The translations under genes and the position numbers were made by a program. The notes below the pieces were generated by a model. The model saw only the letters and a list, made by a program, of their open reading frames with translations. It was not told the DNA's origin and did not search any database. From Solwaraspora sp. WMMA2056 (GTDB lineage: Bacteria; Actinomycetota; Actinomycetes; Mycobacteriales; Micromonosporaceae): a stretch of DNA of 64,000 bases. Position 1 is the first letter of the stretch. The number at the start of each line of letters is the position of its first letter. The stretch is from positions 6,882,001 through 6,946,000 of the forward strand of contig NZ_CP128360.1 in assembly GCF_030345095.1 (NCBI RefSeq), given 5' to 3'. Positions 8,615 to 19,562 of this stretch are shown piece by piece.

Positions 8615-9331
8615 GTGACTGACAACCCAATCACCAACGGTGACGTCGCGCGGCCCCGGACACCCGCGTCGCCGGCACCGCCGCCACCACCGGCGGTGCC
8701 GGCCAAGCCGAGCTCCCGGGTCCGCATGTCAGCCGCGCAACGCCGGGAACAGCTGATCACCATCGGTCGGCAGCTGTTCGCTGAGCGGGGCTTCGACGCC
8801 ACCTCGATCGAGGAGGTCGCCTCCCGGGCGAAAGTCTCCAAACCGGTCGTATACGAGCACTTCGGCGGCAAGGAGGGCCTGTACGCGGTCGTCGTCGACC
8901 GCGAGGTCCGGGCGCTGCTGGACCGGATCACCACCGCGCTCACCGCCGGACATCCACGCGAGCTGCTGGAACAGGCCGCGCTGGCGCTGCTGGACTACAT
9001 CGAGACCGAGACCAACGGCTTCCGGGTGCTGGTCCGCGAGTCGCCGCTGCTGTCGGCCGCCGGCAACTTCTCCAGCGTGATGAACGACGTCGCGCACCAG
9101 GTGGAGCACATCCTCGGTGCCGAGTTCAAAAGCCGCGGGTACGACCCGAAACTCGCCGAGCTCTACTCGCAGGCCCTGGTCGGAATGGTGGCACTCACCG
9201 GCCGCTGGTGGCTGGAGGTCCGCAAACCGCGCAAGGAGACGGTCGCCGCGCACCTGGTCAACCTGGCCTGGAACGGGCTGTCCCACCTGGAGGCCAGGCC
9301 CACCCTGCTGACCCGCCGCCGGACCCGCTGA
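8615..9331 (+). CDS. TetR/AcrR-family transcriptional regulator, probable regulator of the desaturase
   Basis: 238 residues from GTG 8615 (an ATG at 8606 adds three codons but has no spacing for a ribosome site). A Pro/Ala-rich leader of about 35 residues precedes a TetR DNA-binding domain: RREQLITIGRQLFAERGFDATSIEEVASRAKVSKPVVYEHFGGKEGLYAVVV in segments, with the helix-turn-helix at VSKPVVYEHF. The C-terminal ligand-binding half is all-helical. Same-strand position just after the desaturase and the inverted repeats before the desaturase suggest it senses acyl-CoA or lipid state; that role is inferred. Confidence 0.88.
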   Translation: MTDNPITNGDVARPRTPASPAPPPPPAVPAKPSSRVRMSAAQRREQLITIGRQLFAERGFDATSIEEVASRAKVSKPVVYEHFGGKEGLYAVVVDREVRALLDRITTALTAGHPRELLEQAALALLDYIETETNGFRVLVRESPLLSAAGNFSSVMNDVAHQVEHILGAEFKSRGYDPKLAELYSQALVGMVALTGRWWLEVRKPRKETVAAHLVNLAWNGLSHLEARPTLLTRRRTR

Positions 9332-9370
9332 GATCCGCTGATCCGCTGCGATCCGCCGGTCAGCGGCAGG

Positions 9371-9841
9371 TCAGCGGCCGGCCCGCTGCGGGTGACGCTG
9401 CTGATCGTCGTCGGCATCGGCGGGTTCGACCGGGCCGACCTTGTCGTACAGCCCGGTGGCCAGGAAGACCATGCCGAACAGCAACGACACGACGACCGTG
9501 GACATCGAGAAGTTGAGGAAGTTGGCGCTGGTCCGCAGCAGGCCGAGCATCAGCAGCCCGGTCACCATGAAGACCACCGCGATGGTCAGGTTGGCGAAGT
9601 GCCCGGCCTGACCGCCGATGAGCGCCCCGATCAGGATCAGCCCGCCGTACGCGACCGACGACAACGAGAACGCCAGGTTGGTCCGCAGCCCGAGCACCCA
9701 CACGTCGTCGCGGGCGAACAGCGGGTCGCCCCAGGTGGCGAGCACTCCGGCGATGCCGAAGATCAGGACGTACAGCCCGGTCAACCCGGCGATCGTCCGG
9801 TAGACCGGGCGCAGCGGATGGTTGACCGGGATGTGCGCCAT
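9371..9841 (-). CDS. DUF4383 integral membrane protein
   Basis: 156 residues with four predicted membrane helices (GLTGLYVLIFGIAGVLA, LSSVAYGGLILIGALIGG, LTIAVVFMVTGLLMLGLL, STVVVSLLFGMVFLATGL). The N-terminal MAHIPVNHPLRPVYRTIAGLTGLYV is the hallmark of DUF4383 proteins, whose function is unknown. The ATG at 9841 is preferred over upstream in-frame codons because the family consistently begins MAHxPVNHP. A close paralogue follows at 9943-10398, and the pair appears to be a tandem duplication. Confidence 0.8.
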   Translation of the reverse strand: MAHIPVNHPLRPVYRTIAGLTGLYVLIFGIAGVLATWGDPLFARDDVWVLGLRTNLAFSLSSVAYGGLILIGALIGGQAGHFANLTIAVVFMVTGLLMLGLLRTSANFLNFSMSTVVVSLLFGMVFLATGLYDKVGPVEPADADDDQQRHPQRAGR

Positions 9842-9942
9842 GGCTGCCGCTCCTGTCGCTGGCCGTGGCCCACGCGACCGGCACGCGGGCACCTCCGCAG
9901 CGGATTGTCCCCCGCTGGTCGGGCCGCTCGCAGGCGAACGGC

Positions 9943-10398
9943 TCAGAGCAGCAGGCGGCCGTCCTGCCAGGCCTTGGCCTCGTCCTCGGTGCCGACCTTG
10001 CCGTACATCGCCGCCATCAGCAGGACCAGCCCGACGATCATGACGACGACGCAGGTGCTGACCGTGAAGTTGAGGAAGTTGGCGTCGGTGCGCAGCACCG
10101 CCAGCTCGGCCAGGCTCAGCGCCATCAGCCCGTACGCCAGGATCTTGTTGATCGCCGTGTCGACGTTGCGGCCGATCCCGACCCCGGCCAGCACCAGCAC
10201 ACCGAGCAGCAGCGACACCGCGGCGAACCCGAAGTTCGCGCCCTGCCCGAGCACCCGCGTGTCGTCCTGGGCGAACGGCGCGTCGCCGGCCGTGACGATC
10301 AGCCCGACGACTCCGAAGATCGCCAGATAGAGGCCGGTGAGCGCGCCGATCGCCCGGTAGATCGGCCGGGCCGGGTGGTTCACAGGGGTGTGCGCCAT
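9943..10398 (-). CDS. DUF4383 integral membrane protein (paralogue)
   Basis: 151 residues, clearly homologous to the neighbouring 9371-9841 product: MAHTPVNHPARPIYRAIGALTGLYL at the N-terminus and the shared L-R-T-x-A-N-F-L-N-F segment before the last helix. Four membrane helices are predicted. The ATG at 10398 is chosen by the conserved MAHTPVNHP start. It lies 101 bp upstream of its paralogue on the same strand, suggesting joint expression. Function unknown. Confidence 0.8.
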   Translation of the reverse strand: MAHTPVNHPARPIYRAIGALTGLYLAIFGVVGLIVTAGDAPFAQDDTRVLGQGANFGFAAVSLLLGVLVLAGVGIGRNVDTAINKILAYGLMALSLAELAVLRTDANFLNFTVSTCVVVMIVGLVLLMAAMYGKVGTEDEAKAWQDGRLLL

Positions 10399-10490
10399 GG
10401 GGTCTGTCTCCAACGCCGGACGGGGGGTGGTCGCCGACGATTGTCGCTCATGGGTCAGCGGCCACGAAGGGTGGCCCTGCCCGGCGCGGC

Positions 10491-12355
<1,865 letters not shown>

Positions 12356-12356
<1 letters not shown>

Positions 12357-13312
12357 CAGACCAGCCTGGCCCCGGCGACGGCACCGTGCACCAGGTGCAC
12401 CGTACGGCAGACCCCGGCGTCGGTCAGCGCGCCCGCCACGGTCTGCGCGTCGGCACCGTCGGCGGTGAGGAACACGCAGGTCGGGCCGGACCCGGAGACC
12501 AGACCGGCGAGCGCGCCGGCGGCCACCCCGGTGTCCAGCACCCGGGTCAACGCCGGACGCAGCGACACCGCCGCCGGCTGCAGGTCGTTGCCGAGGGCAC
12601 CGGCGAGCACGTGCGGATCCCGCTGGCGCAACGCGGCCAGCAGGTCGTCGGCCGGGCCGACCGGGGCCGGAGCGGCACCGACGGCCCGCAGCCGGTCCAG
12701 CTCGGCGTAGACCTGCGGGGTGGACAGGCCGCCGTCGGCGACCGCGACGACCCAGTGCCAGGTGGTGGGGCGGGCCAGCACCGGGCTGACCGCCTCGCCC
12801 CGCCCGGTGCCCAACGCCGTACCGCCGTGCAGCAGGAACGGCACGTCCGAGCCGAGCCCGGCGGCCAGCCCGGCCAGCTCGTCGCGGGACAGCCCGATCC
12901 CCCACAGTTCGTCACAGGCGACCAGTGCGGCGGCGGCGTCGGCGCTGCCGCCGGCCAGGCCGCCGGCGAGTGGGATCTGTTTGCGCAGGTGCAGCCGGGC
13001 GTGGGCCGGCACCCGGGCGTGCGCCGCGAGCGCGCGGGCGGCTCGCAGCACCAGGTTGGAGTCGTCCAACGCCAGCTCGCCGGTGCCTTCGCCGTCCATG
13101 GTCAGGATCAGCGTGTCGGCCCGGCGGGCGGTCAGCTCGTCGTAGAGCGCGATCGCGTGGTAGACCGTGTTGATCTCGTGGTAGCCGTCCGGGCGCAGCG
13201 GGCCGACCGCCAACTTGAGGTTGATCTTGGCCGGCACCCGTACCTTCACGGAAGCGCGGGCACCGCGCCGGGAACGCTCGTCGTCGTCGCCCGGCCGCCA
13301 CGCCTCGGTCAC
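12356..13312 (-). CDS. ispE: 4-diphosphocytidyl-2-C-methyl-D-erythritol kinase IspE
   Basis: GHMP kinase that phosphorylates CDP-ME at the 2-hydroxyl in the non-mevalonate isoprenoid pathway. 318 residues. After a polar leader of about 20 residues come VRVPAKINLKLAVGPLRPDGYHEI (substrate-binding motif), the ATP loop KQIPLAGGLAGGSADAAAAL, GSDVPFLLHGG and the C-terminal GLVSGSGPTCVFL. A start at the GTG before KVRVPAKINL would remove the leader. It lies between rsmA and the ABC-F gene, a conserved actinobacterial order, and overlaps the latter by one base. Confidence 0.96.
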
Positions 13313-13375
13313 CGGGGGAATCCCCCGCTGACGCGGGCGGCACGCGGAGCTCTCGTCACGATCACGGCAGCCAGC

Positions 13376-14260
13376 CTACTCGGCCGCCGGAGCGGCCACC
13401 GGCGCCGCTGCGGCGATCGCGGCGAACTGCGCCACACCCAGCGCCTCACCCCGCGCGCCCGGTGCCACCCCGGCCGCCGTCAGCACCTGCGCCGCCCGGT
13501 CCGCGCCCTGCGCCCAGCCGGCCAGCGCCGCCCGCAGCGTCTTGCGCCGCTGCGCGAACGCCGCGTCGACCACGGCGAACACCCGACGCCGGAACCGCTC
13601 CGACGACTCCCCCGGCGGCACCGGCGGCGGCTGCCGGCAACTGAACGCCACCAATCCGGAGTCGACGTTGGGCACCGGCCAGAACACGCTCGGCGGGACC
13701 CGGCCGGCGTGCCGGGCGGCCGCGTACCAGGCCAGCTTCACCGACGGTACGCCGTACGTGCGCGAGCCCGGACCGGCGACCAACCGGTCGGCGACCTCCT
13801 TCTGCACCATCACCAGCCCGTGCGTCAGGCTCGGCAGCTCGGCGAGCAGGTGCAGCACCACCGGCACGGCCACGTTGTACGGCAGGTTCGCCACCAGCGC
13901 GGTCGGTGCCGGCGTACCGAGATCGGCGGCGGTGATCCGCAGCGCGTCGGCGGTGTGCACGGTCAACCGGGCCAGGTCACCGCCGCAGTCGGCGACGGTC
14001 TGCCCCAGCGCGCCGGCCAGCACCGGGTCGATCTCCACCGCGTGCAGGTGCGCCACCTGGTCCAGCAGGCCCAGGGTCAACGAGCCGAGCCCCGGGCCGA
14101 CCTCCAGCACCACCGCGTCCGGCGGCAGGTCGGCGGCGGCCACGATCCGCCGTACGGTGTTCGGGTCGTGCAGGAAGTTCTGCCCGAGCCGCTTCGTCGG
14201 CGCCACCGACAGCCGGCCGGCCAGCTCCCGGATCTGCGCCGGGCCGAGCAGCCCGGTCAC
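13376..14260 (-). CDS. rsmA: 16S rRNA (adenine1518-N6/adenine1519-N6)-dimethyltransferase RsmA (KsgA)
   Basis: SAM-dependent enzyme that dimethylates two adjacent adenines in the 3'-terminal helix of 16S rRNA during 30S assembly. 294 residues. Motifs are GQNFLHD, the SAM-binding [13 protein letters not shown] and the catalytic NLPYNVA (N-L-P-Y). I choose the GTG at 14260, whose sequence overlaps the tatD stop as GTGA; a start at 14272 adds four residues. The C-terminal region is Ala/Pro rich. Confidence 0.96.
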   Translation of the reverse strand: MTGLLGPAQIRELAGRLSVAPTKRLGQNFLHDPNTVRRIVAAADLPPDAVVLEVGPGLGSLTLGLLDQVAHLHAVEIDPVLAGALGQTVADCGGDLARLTVHTADALRITAADLGTPAPTALVANLPYNVAVPVVLHLLAELPSLTHGLVMVQKEVADRLVAGPGSRTYGVPSVKLAWYAAARHAGRVPPSVFWPVPNVDSGLVAFSCRQPPPVPPGESSERFRRRVFAVVDAAFAQRRKTLRAALAGWAQGADRAAQVLTAAGVAPGARGEALGVAQFAAIAAAAPVAAPAAE

Positions 14261-15150
14261 CGGCCCGCCCACGGCCCGAAGACCCGGTCACCGGTGGCCG
14301 AGATCGCCGCGCACAGCTCGTCGAGCCCGGTGCCGGTCACCTCGGCCAGCGTCCGGACCGTGTGCGGCACCAGGTAGGAGGCGTTGGGTCGGCCCCGGTG
14401 CGGCACCGGCGTCAGGTACGGGGCGTCGGTCTCCACCAGCAGCTGGTCCACCGGGGTCACCGCGGCCGCCGCCCGCAGCCCGGCGGCGTTGCCGAAGGTC
14501 ACCGTACCGGCGAAACTCAGCACGAATCCGCGCCGGACGCACTCGGCGGCGAACTCGGCGTCACCGGAGAAACAGTGCATGACCACGGTCTCCGGAGCGC
14601 CTTCGTCGTCCAGCACCCGCAGCACGTCGGCGTGGGCGTCCCGGTCGTGGATCACCAGTGGTTTGCCGTACCGCTTGGCGATCGCGATGTGCGCCCGGAA
14701 GCTGGCCTGCTGCGCCGCGAGGCCGTCCGGCCCGGTCCGGAAGTGGTCCAGCCCGGTCTCCCCGACGCCGCGTACCGCGTCGGCGGCGGCCAACGACTCG
14801 ATGGCGCGCAACGCCTCGTCCAGGTCGGCCAGCCGGGGTGCCTCGTTGGGGTGCAGCGCCACCGTGGCGACCACCGCCGGCACCCGCGCCGCGAGTTCGG
14901 CACCCCAGCGCGACGAGTCGAGATCCACCCCGACCTGGACCAGCCGGTCCACCCCGACCGCCGCCGCCTGCGCGAGCAGCGTCGCCACCGGATCGCCGGC
15001 GTCGCGGCCGGGCACCGCCGGCTCGGCGACGGTCAGGTCCAGATGGGTGTGGCTGTCGATCACCGGTACGGGCAACGGCTCCGGCGGCGGCGGGAACTCC
15101 CCGGCCCTGCGGGCCGCCCGTGCACGGCGGGTCTCGGCTGGCTGCGTCAT
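14257..15150 (-). CDS. tatD: TatD-family metal-dependent hydrolase
   Basis: TIM-barrel metallohydrolase with 3'-5' DNA/RNA exonuclease or D-tyrosyl-tRNA deacylase activity in characterised members. 297 residues. A 28-residue Arg/Pro-rich leader precedes [10 protein letters not shown] (metal ligands H-x-H). Further ligand motifs are [31 protein letters not shown] and the final Asp in [11 protein letters not shown]. It heads the tatD-rsmA-ispE-ABC-F run; stop/start overlap with rsmA indicates coupled translation. Confidence 0.93.
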   Translation of the reverse strand: MTQPAETRRARAARRAGEFPPPPEPLPVPVIDSHTHLDLTVAEPAVPGRDAGDPVATLLAQAAAVGVDRLVQVGVDLDSSRWGAELAARVPAVVATVALHPNEAPRLADLDEALRAIESLAAADAVRGVGETGLDHFRTGPDGLAAQQASFRAHIAIAKRYGKPLVIHDRDAHADVLRVLDDEGAPETVVMHCFSGDAEFAAECVRRGFVLSFAGTVTFGNAAGLRAAAAVTPVDQLLVETDAPYLTPVPHRGRPNASYLVPHTVRTLAEVTGTGLDELCAAISATGDRVFGPWAGR

Positions 15151-15313
15151 CGCCGATTAGCATCACACGCCCCGGTCCGCCCCCGGCACCGGCCCACCCG
15201 CGCCTGGCCGCACCGGCCCACCCGCGCCGGCCGCACGGCGGCGGCGGTAATGGACATCCTGAGGTAACCACGCGTTCATCCGACGCGGTGACTCGACGAC
15301 TACCTTCGGCGAA

Positions 15314-16615
15314 GTGACCGTGAGCTCTGCGCGCGGCGGCGTCACCGACGCCCCGATCGGCCTGCGGCTGCGTTTCGAGGGCGCGGTCTACCCGGCCGAG
15401 GAGATCGCCCGAGGCGCGGCGTACCGGCTGACCAGTGCCGACCCGGCCCCCGGTTTCCGGCCCGACGACCGTGGCCGGTGGTTCCGGTTCGTGCACGCCT
15501 GCGAGGTCGGCCAGGTACCCGGCGGACCGGCCGCCGCTGCCAGCGGTGGTGCCGCCGACGTCACCGGCGGCGGTGCGCTGGCCGAGGGCGCCGACCGGGT
15601 CGAGGCGACCCCGGACAGCCCGCTGATGGTGCCGCTGACCAAGGCGGCCAGCTGGCACGACCTGCACCAGCTGAGCCAGACGCCGGCCGGTGACGGCGAC
15701 CCGGCGATCACGGCGGTACGCCGTACCGCCACGGTGCGGCGCGGCACCCGGATGATGAAGGTCCTCTCCGGCCGGCAGGCCGCCGGTTACCTGCGCGGCT
15801 GGTCCCCCGCCGGCTTCTGCTACCGCGAGTACGACATCGCGCATCTGCGTACCCCGGCCGACCTGGCCCTGCTGCGCACCGACGACGGGGCCGGGCGGGA
15901 CAACCTGGACGTGGCGTACGCGCTGCGCTGGCGGGCCATCGGGGCGGCCGACTACGAGGTCCCGGTCGGTCCGGCGTACCAGGGTCTGGTGGCCATGCCA
16001 CCGCGCGACCGGATCGGCCCGCCGGTGCTCGGCACCGGGTTCACCCCCAGCGAGCACCACCTGATCCCGGAGTTCGTCACCGCCGGCTGCACGGACCTGC
16101 CGCTACCGGCCAACGCCACACTGCTGGCGTACACCCCGGACGGCACCGAGGTGGTGCTCTACACGTACCAGCCGGAGCAGCGCGGCTGGATCCGGATGGC
16201 CGGCCCGCAGCGGCGGCACCTGCTCGACGGCATCCCGGACGTACCGTCCGACCAGGAGTACCTGCGCACCGGCGACCTGCCGCAGTCGACCCAGCTGGTC
16301 GGCACCTACCAGGGGCAGCCCTACGAGGCGGTCGCCGACCCGCCCCGCGAGTTCCGGGTGCTGGCGATGACCCGGGCCGCCCGCTACCCGGTGGAGTCGC
16401 TGGCCCGGCGGCTGCGCTTCACCACCTGGCGGGACGCCCGCTGCCAGGTGCTGCGCCAGGAGTCCGGGTGGAGCCGGCTGCGGCTGTGCCGGCCCACCCC
16501 GGAGGCGGTCGCCGCGCTCGGCGCCCAGTGCCACGAACGCGGGCTGTACGAGGTCTGGGCACCGACCGTGGAGATCACCGACGAGAGCCCGACGGACCTG
16601 CCGTACGAGTGGTGA
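15314..16615 (+). CDS. Conserved hypothetical protein, no recognised domain
   Basis: 433 residues from GTG 15314, on the strand opposite its neighbours between divergent tatD and convergent metG. No signal peptide or membrane segment is evident. The sequence is soluble-looking with repeated patterns (RWFRFVHACEVGQVP; a late CQVLRQESGWSRLRLCRPTPE; EVWAPTVEI) and a Gly/Ala-rich insert around residues 72-90. Tryptophans recur in short WxRxR contexts. Codon use is like the neighbours, with strong third-position GC, so it is a real gene. I recognise no family; a lineage-specific cytoplasmic protein is the safest description. Confidence 0.75.
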   Translation: MTVSSARGGVTDAPIGLRLRFEGAVYPAEEIARGAAYRLTSADPAPGFRPDDRGRWFRFVHACEVGQVPGGPAAAASGGAADVTGGGALAEGADRVEATPDSPLMVPLTKAASWHDLHQLSQTPAGDGDPAITAVRRTATVRRGTRMMKVLSGRQAAGYLRGWSPAGFCYREYDIAHLRTPADLALLRTDDGAGRDNLDVAYALRWRAIGAADYEVPVGPAYQGLVAMPPRDRIGPPVLGTGFTPSEHHLIPEFVTAGCTDLPLPANATLLAYTPDGTEVVLYTYQPEQRGWIRMAGPQRRHLLDGIPDVPSDQEYLRTGDLPQSTQLVGTYQGQPYEAVADPPREFRVLAMTRAARYPVESLARRLRFTTWRDARCQVLRQESGWSRLRLCRPTPEAVAALGAQCHERGLYEVWAPTVEITDESPTDLPYEW

Positions 16616-16621
16616 ACCGGC

Positions 16622-18424
16622 TCAGCCGCTGAGCCGGGCCAGCTCCTCGTCGACGATCGACTCGTCGAGCTTGCGGAACACCGGCTTCGGCGCGGCCAGC
16701 GGCCGGCCGACCTCGACCGGGCGGGACTCCCACCGGGCGCCCTCCTGGTAGTCACCGGTGAGGATCGGGTACGCCGGACCACCGTCGAGGTCGTCGACCT
16801 CGACGATGCGCGGCATCGGCGCGTGCACGCCGGTGCCGCCGAGCAGCTCGTGGATCTGCTGCGCCGAGTGCGGCAGGAACGGGGTGAGCAGGGTGTTCGC
16901 GTCGGTGACCACCTGGAGGGCGACGTGCAGGATGGTGCCCATCCGGGGCTTGTCGGCCTCGCCCTTGAGCTTCCACGGGGCCTGGTCGGACAGGTAGCGG
17001 TTGGCGTCTGCGACCACCCGCATCGCCTCGCCGATGGCCTGCTTCTGCCGGTGGCGTTCGATGAGGGCACCGACCGTGCCGAACGCGGCCCGGCTGGTGG
17101 CCAGCAGCGCCTCGTCGGCGGCGGTCAGCCCCGCCGGGTCGACCGGCGGGATCGCGCCGAAGTTCTTCGCCGCCATCGAGATCGACCGGTTGACCAGGTT
17201 GCCCCAGTCGTTGACCAGTTCGTCGTTGTTGCGGCGGCGGAACTCGGCCCAGGTGAAGTCGGTGTCCTGGCTCTCCGGTCCGGCGACGGCGATGAAGTAG
17301 CGCAGTGCGTCGGCGTCATAGCGGGCCAGGAAGTCGCGGACGTAGATGACGACCTGACGCGACGAGGAGAACTTGCGCCCCTCCATGGTGAGGAACTCGC
17401 TGGAGACCACCTCGGTCGGCAGGTGCAGCCGGCCCAGCTCGCCGGGCTCGCCGTCGCGGCCGCCCTCGCCGGAGTAGCCGAGCAGCAACGACGGCCAGAT
17501 CACCGAGTGGAAGACGATGTTGTCCTTGCCCATGAAGTAGTAGGCGCGGGCGTCCTTGCCCTGGGCGTCCGCGGTCCACCAGCGGCGCCAGGCGTCGGGG
17601 TCACCGGTGCGGCGGGCCCACTCGATCGAGGCCGACAGGTAACCGATCACCGCGTCGAACCAGACGTAGATCCGCTTGTCGCCGCGCTCGCGCCAGCCCT
17701 CCAGCGGGATCGGCACCCCCCACTCCAGGTCGCGGGTGATCGCCCGGGGCTGCAGGTCGTCGAGGAGGTTGCGGGAGAAGCGTAGGACGTTGGGCCGCCA
17801 GCCTTCGCGGCTGTCCAGCCAGCGGCCGAGCGCCTCGGCGAACGCCGGCAGGTCCAGGAAGAAGTGCTCGGTCTCGACGAAGTTCGGCGTCTCGCCGTTG
17901 ATCTTGGACTTCGGGTTGATCAGCTGGACCGGGTCGAGTTGGTTGCCGCAGTTGTCGCACTGGTCACCCCGGGCCGCGTCGTAGCCGCAGATCGGGCAGG
18001 TGCCCTCGATGTAGCGGTCCGGCAGCGTCCGGCCGGTCGACGGCGAGATAGCCCCGAGCGTGGTCTTCGGCACGATGTAGCCGTTGCGGTGCAGCGTCTC
18101 GAACAGCTCCTGGACCACCCGGTAGTGGTTGCCGGTGGTGGTCCGGGTGAACAGGTCGTAGGAGAGCCCCAGACCGTGCAGGTCCTCGACGATCACCCGG
18201 TTGTAGCGGTCGGCCAACTCGCGGGGGGTGAGCCCTTCGCGGTCCGCCTGCACCTGGATCGGCGTACCGTGCTCGTCGGTGCCCGAGACCATGAGCACGT
18301 CGTGGCCGGCCATCCGCATGTACCGGCTGAACACGTCGGAGGGGACGCCGAAGCCGGAAACGTGGCCGATGTGGCGGGGCCCGTTGGCATAAGGCCAGGC
18401 GACCGCCGCGAGAACGTGACTCAT
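16622..18424 (-). CDS. metG: Methionyl-tRNA synthetase
   Basis: Class I aminoacyl-tRNA synthetase charging tRNA-Met for initiation and elongation. 600 residues. [18 protein letters not shown] contains the HIGH motif; the zinc knuckle reads [18 protein letters not shown] (four cysteines, MetG1-like); the KMSKS loop is the variant KFSSS in [12 protein letters not shown]. The protein ends after the anticodon-binding helical domain without a C-terminal EMAP-type tRNA-binding domain. It converges with the hypothetical gene at 15314-16615 with only 6 bp between stops and diverges from the membrane gene at 18.5 kb. Confidence 0.97.
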   Translation of the reverse strand: MSHVLAAVAWPYANGPRHIGHVSGFGVPSDVFSRYMRMAGHDVLMVSGTDEHGTPIQVQADREGLTPRELADRYNRVIVEDLHGLGLSYDLFTRTTTGNHYRVVQELFETLHRNGYIVPKTTLGAISPSTGRTLPDRYIEGTCPICGYDAARGDQCDNCGNQLDPVQLINPKSKINGETPNFVETEHFFLDLPAFAEALGRWLDSREGWRPNVLRFSRNLLDDLQPRAITRDLEWGVPIPLEGWRERGDKRIYVWFDAVIGYLSASIEWARRTGDPDAWRRWWTADAQGKDARAYYFMGKDNIVFHSVIWPSLLLGYSGEGGRDGEPGELGRLHLPTEVVSSEFLTMEGRKFSSSRQVVIYVRDFLARYDADALRYFIAVAGPESQDTDFTWAEFRRRNNDELVNDWGNLVNRSISMAAKNFGAIPPVDPAGLTAADEALLATSRAAFGTVGALIERHRQKQAIGEAMRVVADANRYLSDQAPWKLKGEADKPRMGTILHVALQVVTDANTLLTPFLPHSAQQIHELLGGTGVHAPMPRIVEVDDLDGGPAYPILTGDYQEGARWESRPVEVGRPLAAPKPVFRKLDESIVDEELARLSG

Positions 18425-18564
18425 GGCACCAGCCTAATGATTGTCACCGGGCGTACGCGAACGGGTTGACGAGCCTTCCCACCGCGCCCGGTGCCGGGCC
18501 GTACCGGCGCGACACGCCCCGGGGCTTCGCCCCCGCCCCGCCCGTCGGGGTGTCAAATGGCGGG

Positions 18565-19467
18565 GTGACCGGGGAAGCAGCCGTACCGGAGCCGGGCGAG
18601 GCCCGGTCCGACGATCAGGCTGCTCGGCCGGCGCTGGCGCCGACCGAGCAGTCGTCCCGCGTGCCGCGACGCCGGCCGCCACGCCGGTCGCGGCTGCCGA
18701 GCCCGTGGGCGGCGGCCGGCCCCGAGGCCACCTGGTGGCACGGCGGCACCCCACCCGACCCGGTGCCCTCCCAGGTGCCGTCGCCGGTATCGGGAACGAG
18801 GCCGACACCGGCGGTCGAGGCCGAGGCCGCGATCACGGACGAGGCCGACGCACCGGCGGCCGATCCACCGCCGGTCACGGTCCGGCCGGCCACGCCGCCG
18901 GCCCGATCCGGTACGCCGACACCGCCGGCCCGATCTCCGGCGCGGGCCAGCCGCCGCCGGCGTCGGCGGCGGCGGACCCGACGCCCGGCGACCGGGCTGG
19001 CCTGGATTCTGCTGGTCGCCGCAGCGGCGGCGTTCCTGGGCTGGGTCAGCGCCGAGCCGCTGTGGCTGGCCGCCGGCCGCGGAACGGCCGGCACCGCGAC
19101 GGTGACCGGCTGCACCGGTGACGGGCTGGGGCAGCGGTGTCTCGGCGAGTTCGTGGCACCCTCCGGGGACCGGGCCGGGCCGGTCCGGTTGCTCGGCGTA
19201 CCACCGCTGGACCGCACGGCCGGCACCGAACTGGCCGCCTGGATGCTGCACCTCGACCGGGACACCGCGTACGTGGCCGCCGACCTGGCCGGGCTGCATC
19301 TGCGGTGGACGGTCGGTTGGGCGCTGATCGCGCTGCTCGCGCTGGTGCTGGTCTGGGGCAGCGGGGCCCGACGCCTCGCCAGCCGGGCGGCCCGGCGGGG
19401 GGCGACGCTGCTGGCCCTGGCGGCGCCGCTGCTGTTGGGTGCCGGATTCCTGGTGGCCGGCTGGTAG
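18565..19467 (+). CDS. Hypothetical membrane protein with disordered N-terminus
   Basis: About 300 residues from GTG 18565; GTG 18550 and TTG 18466 are in-frame alternatives and none has a clear ribosome site. The first 140 residues are Pro/Ala/Arg rich and look disordered, ending in an Arg cluster (SRRRRRRRRTRR type). Then comes a membrane helix (LAWILLVAAAAAFLGWVS), an extracytoplasmic segment of about 90 residues with two cysteines (TGCTGDGLGQRCLGEF), and two further helices (GWALIALLALVLVWG, LLALAAPLLLGAGFLVA). No family is recognised. The paired cysteines suggest a disulphide outside the cell. Confidence 0.65.
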   Translation: MTGEAAVPEPGEARSDDQAARPALAPTEQSSRVPRRRPPRRSRLPSPWAAAGPEATWWHGGTPPDPVPSQVPSPVSGTRPTPAVEAEAAITDEADAPAADPPPVTVRPATPPARSGTPTPPARSPARASRRRRRRRRTRRPATGLAWILLVAAAAAFLGWVSAEPLWLAAGRGTAGTATVTGCTGDGLGQRCLGEFVAPSGDRAGPVRLLGVPPLDRTAGTELAAWMLHLDRDTAYVAADLAGLHLRWTVGWALIALLALVLVWGSGARRLASRAARRGATLLALAAPLLLGAGFLVAGW

Positions 19468-19562
19468 CGGACCCCCACGTCGATCATCGATATCGACGAC
19501 TCGAAATATTAACCGGGGCCGGTAGCTCCCCGTGGCGCTGTCCGGCAGCCTACGATCACGGG

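Noticed and set aside
18424-19562. rsmI expected between metG and pmt in related genomes
   Set aside because: No methyltransferase motif is found in any frame here; the space holds a membrane protein on the plus strand.
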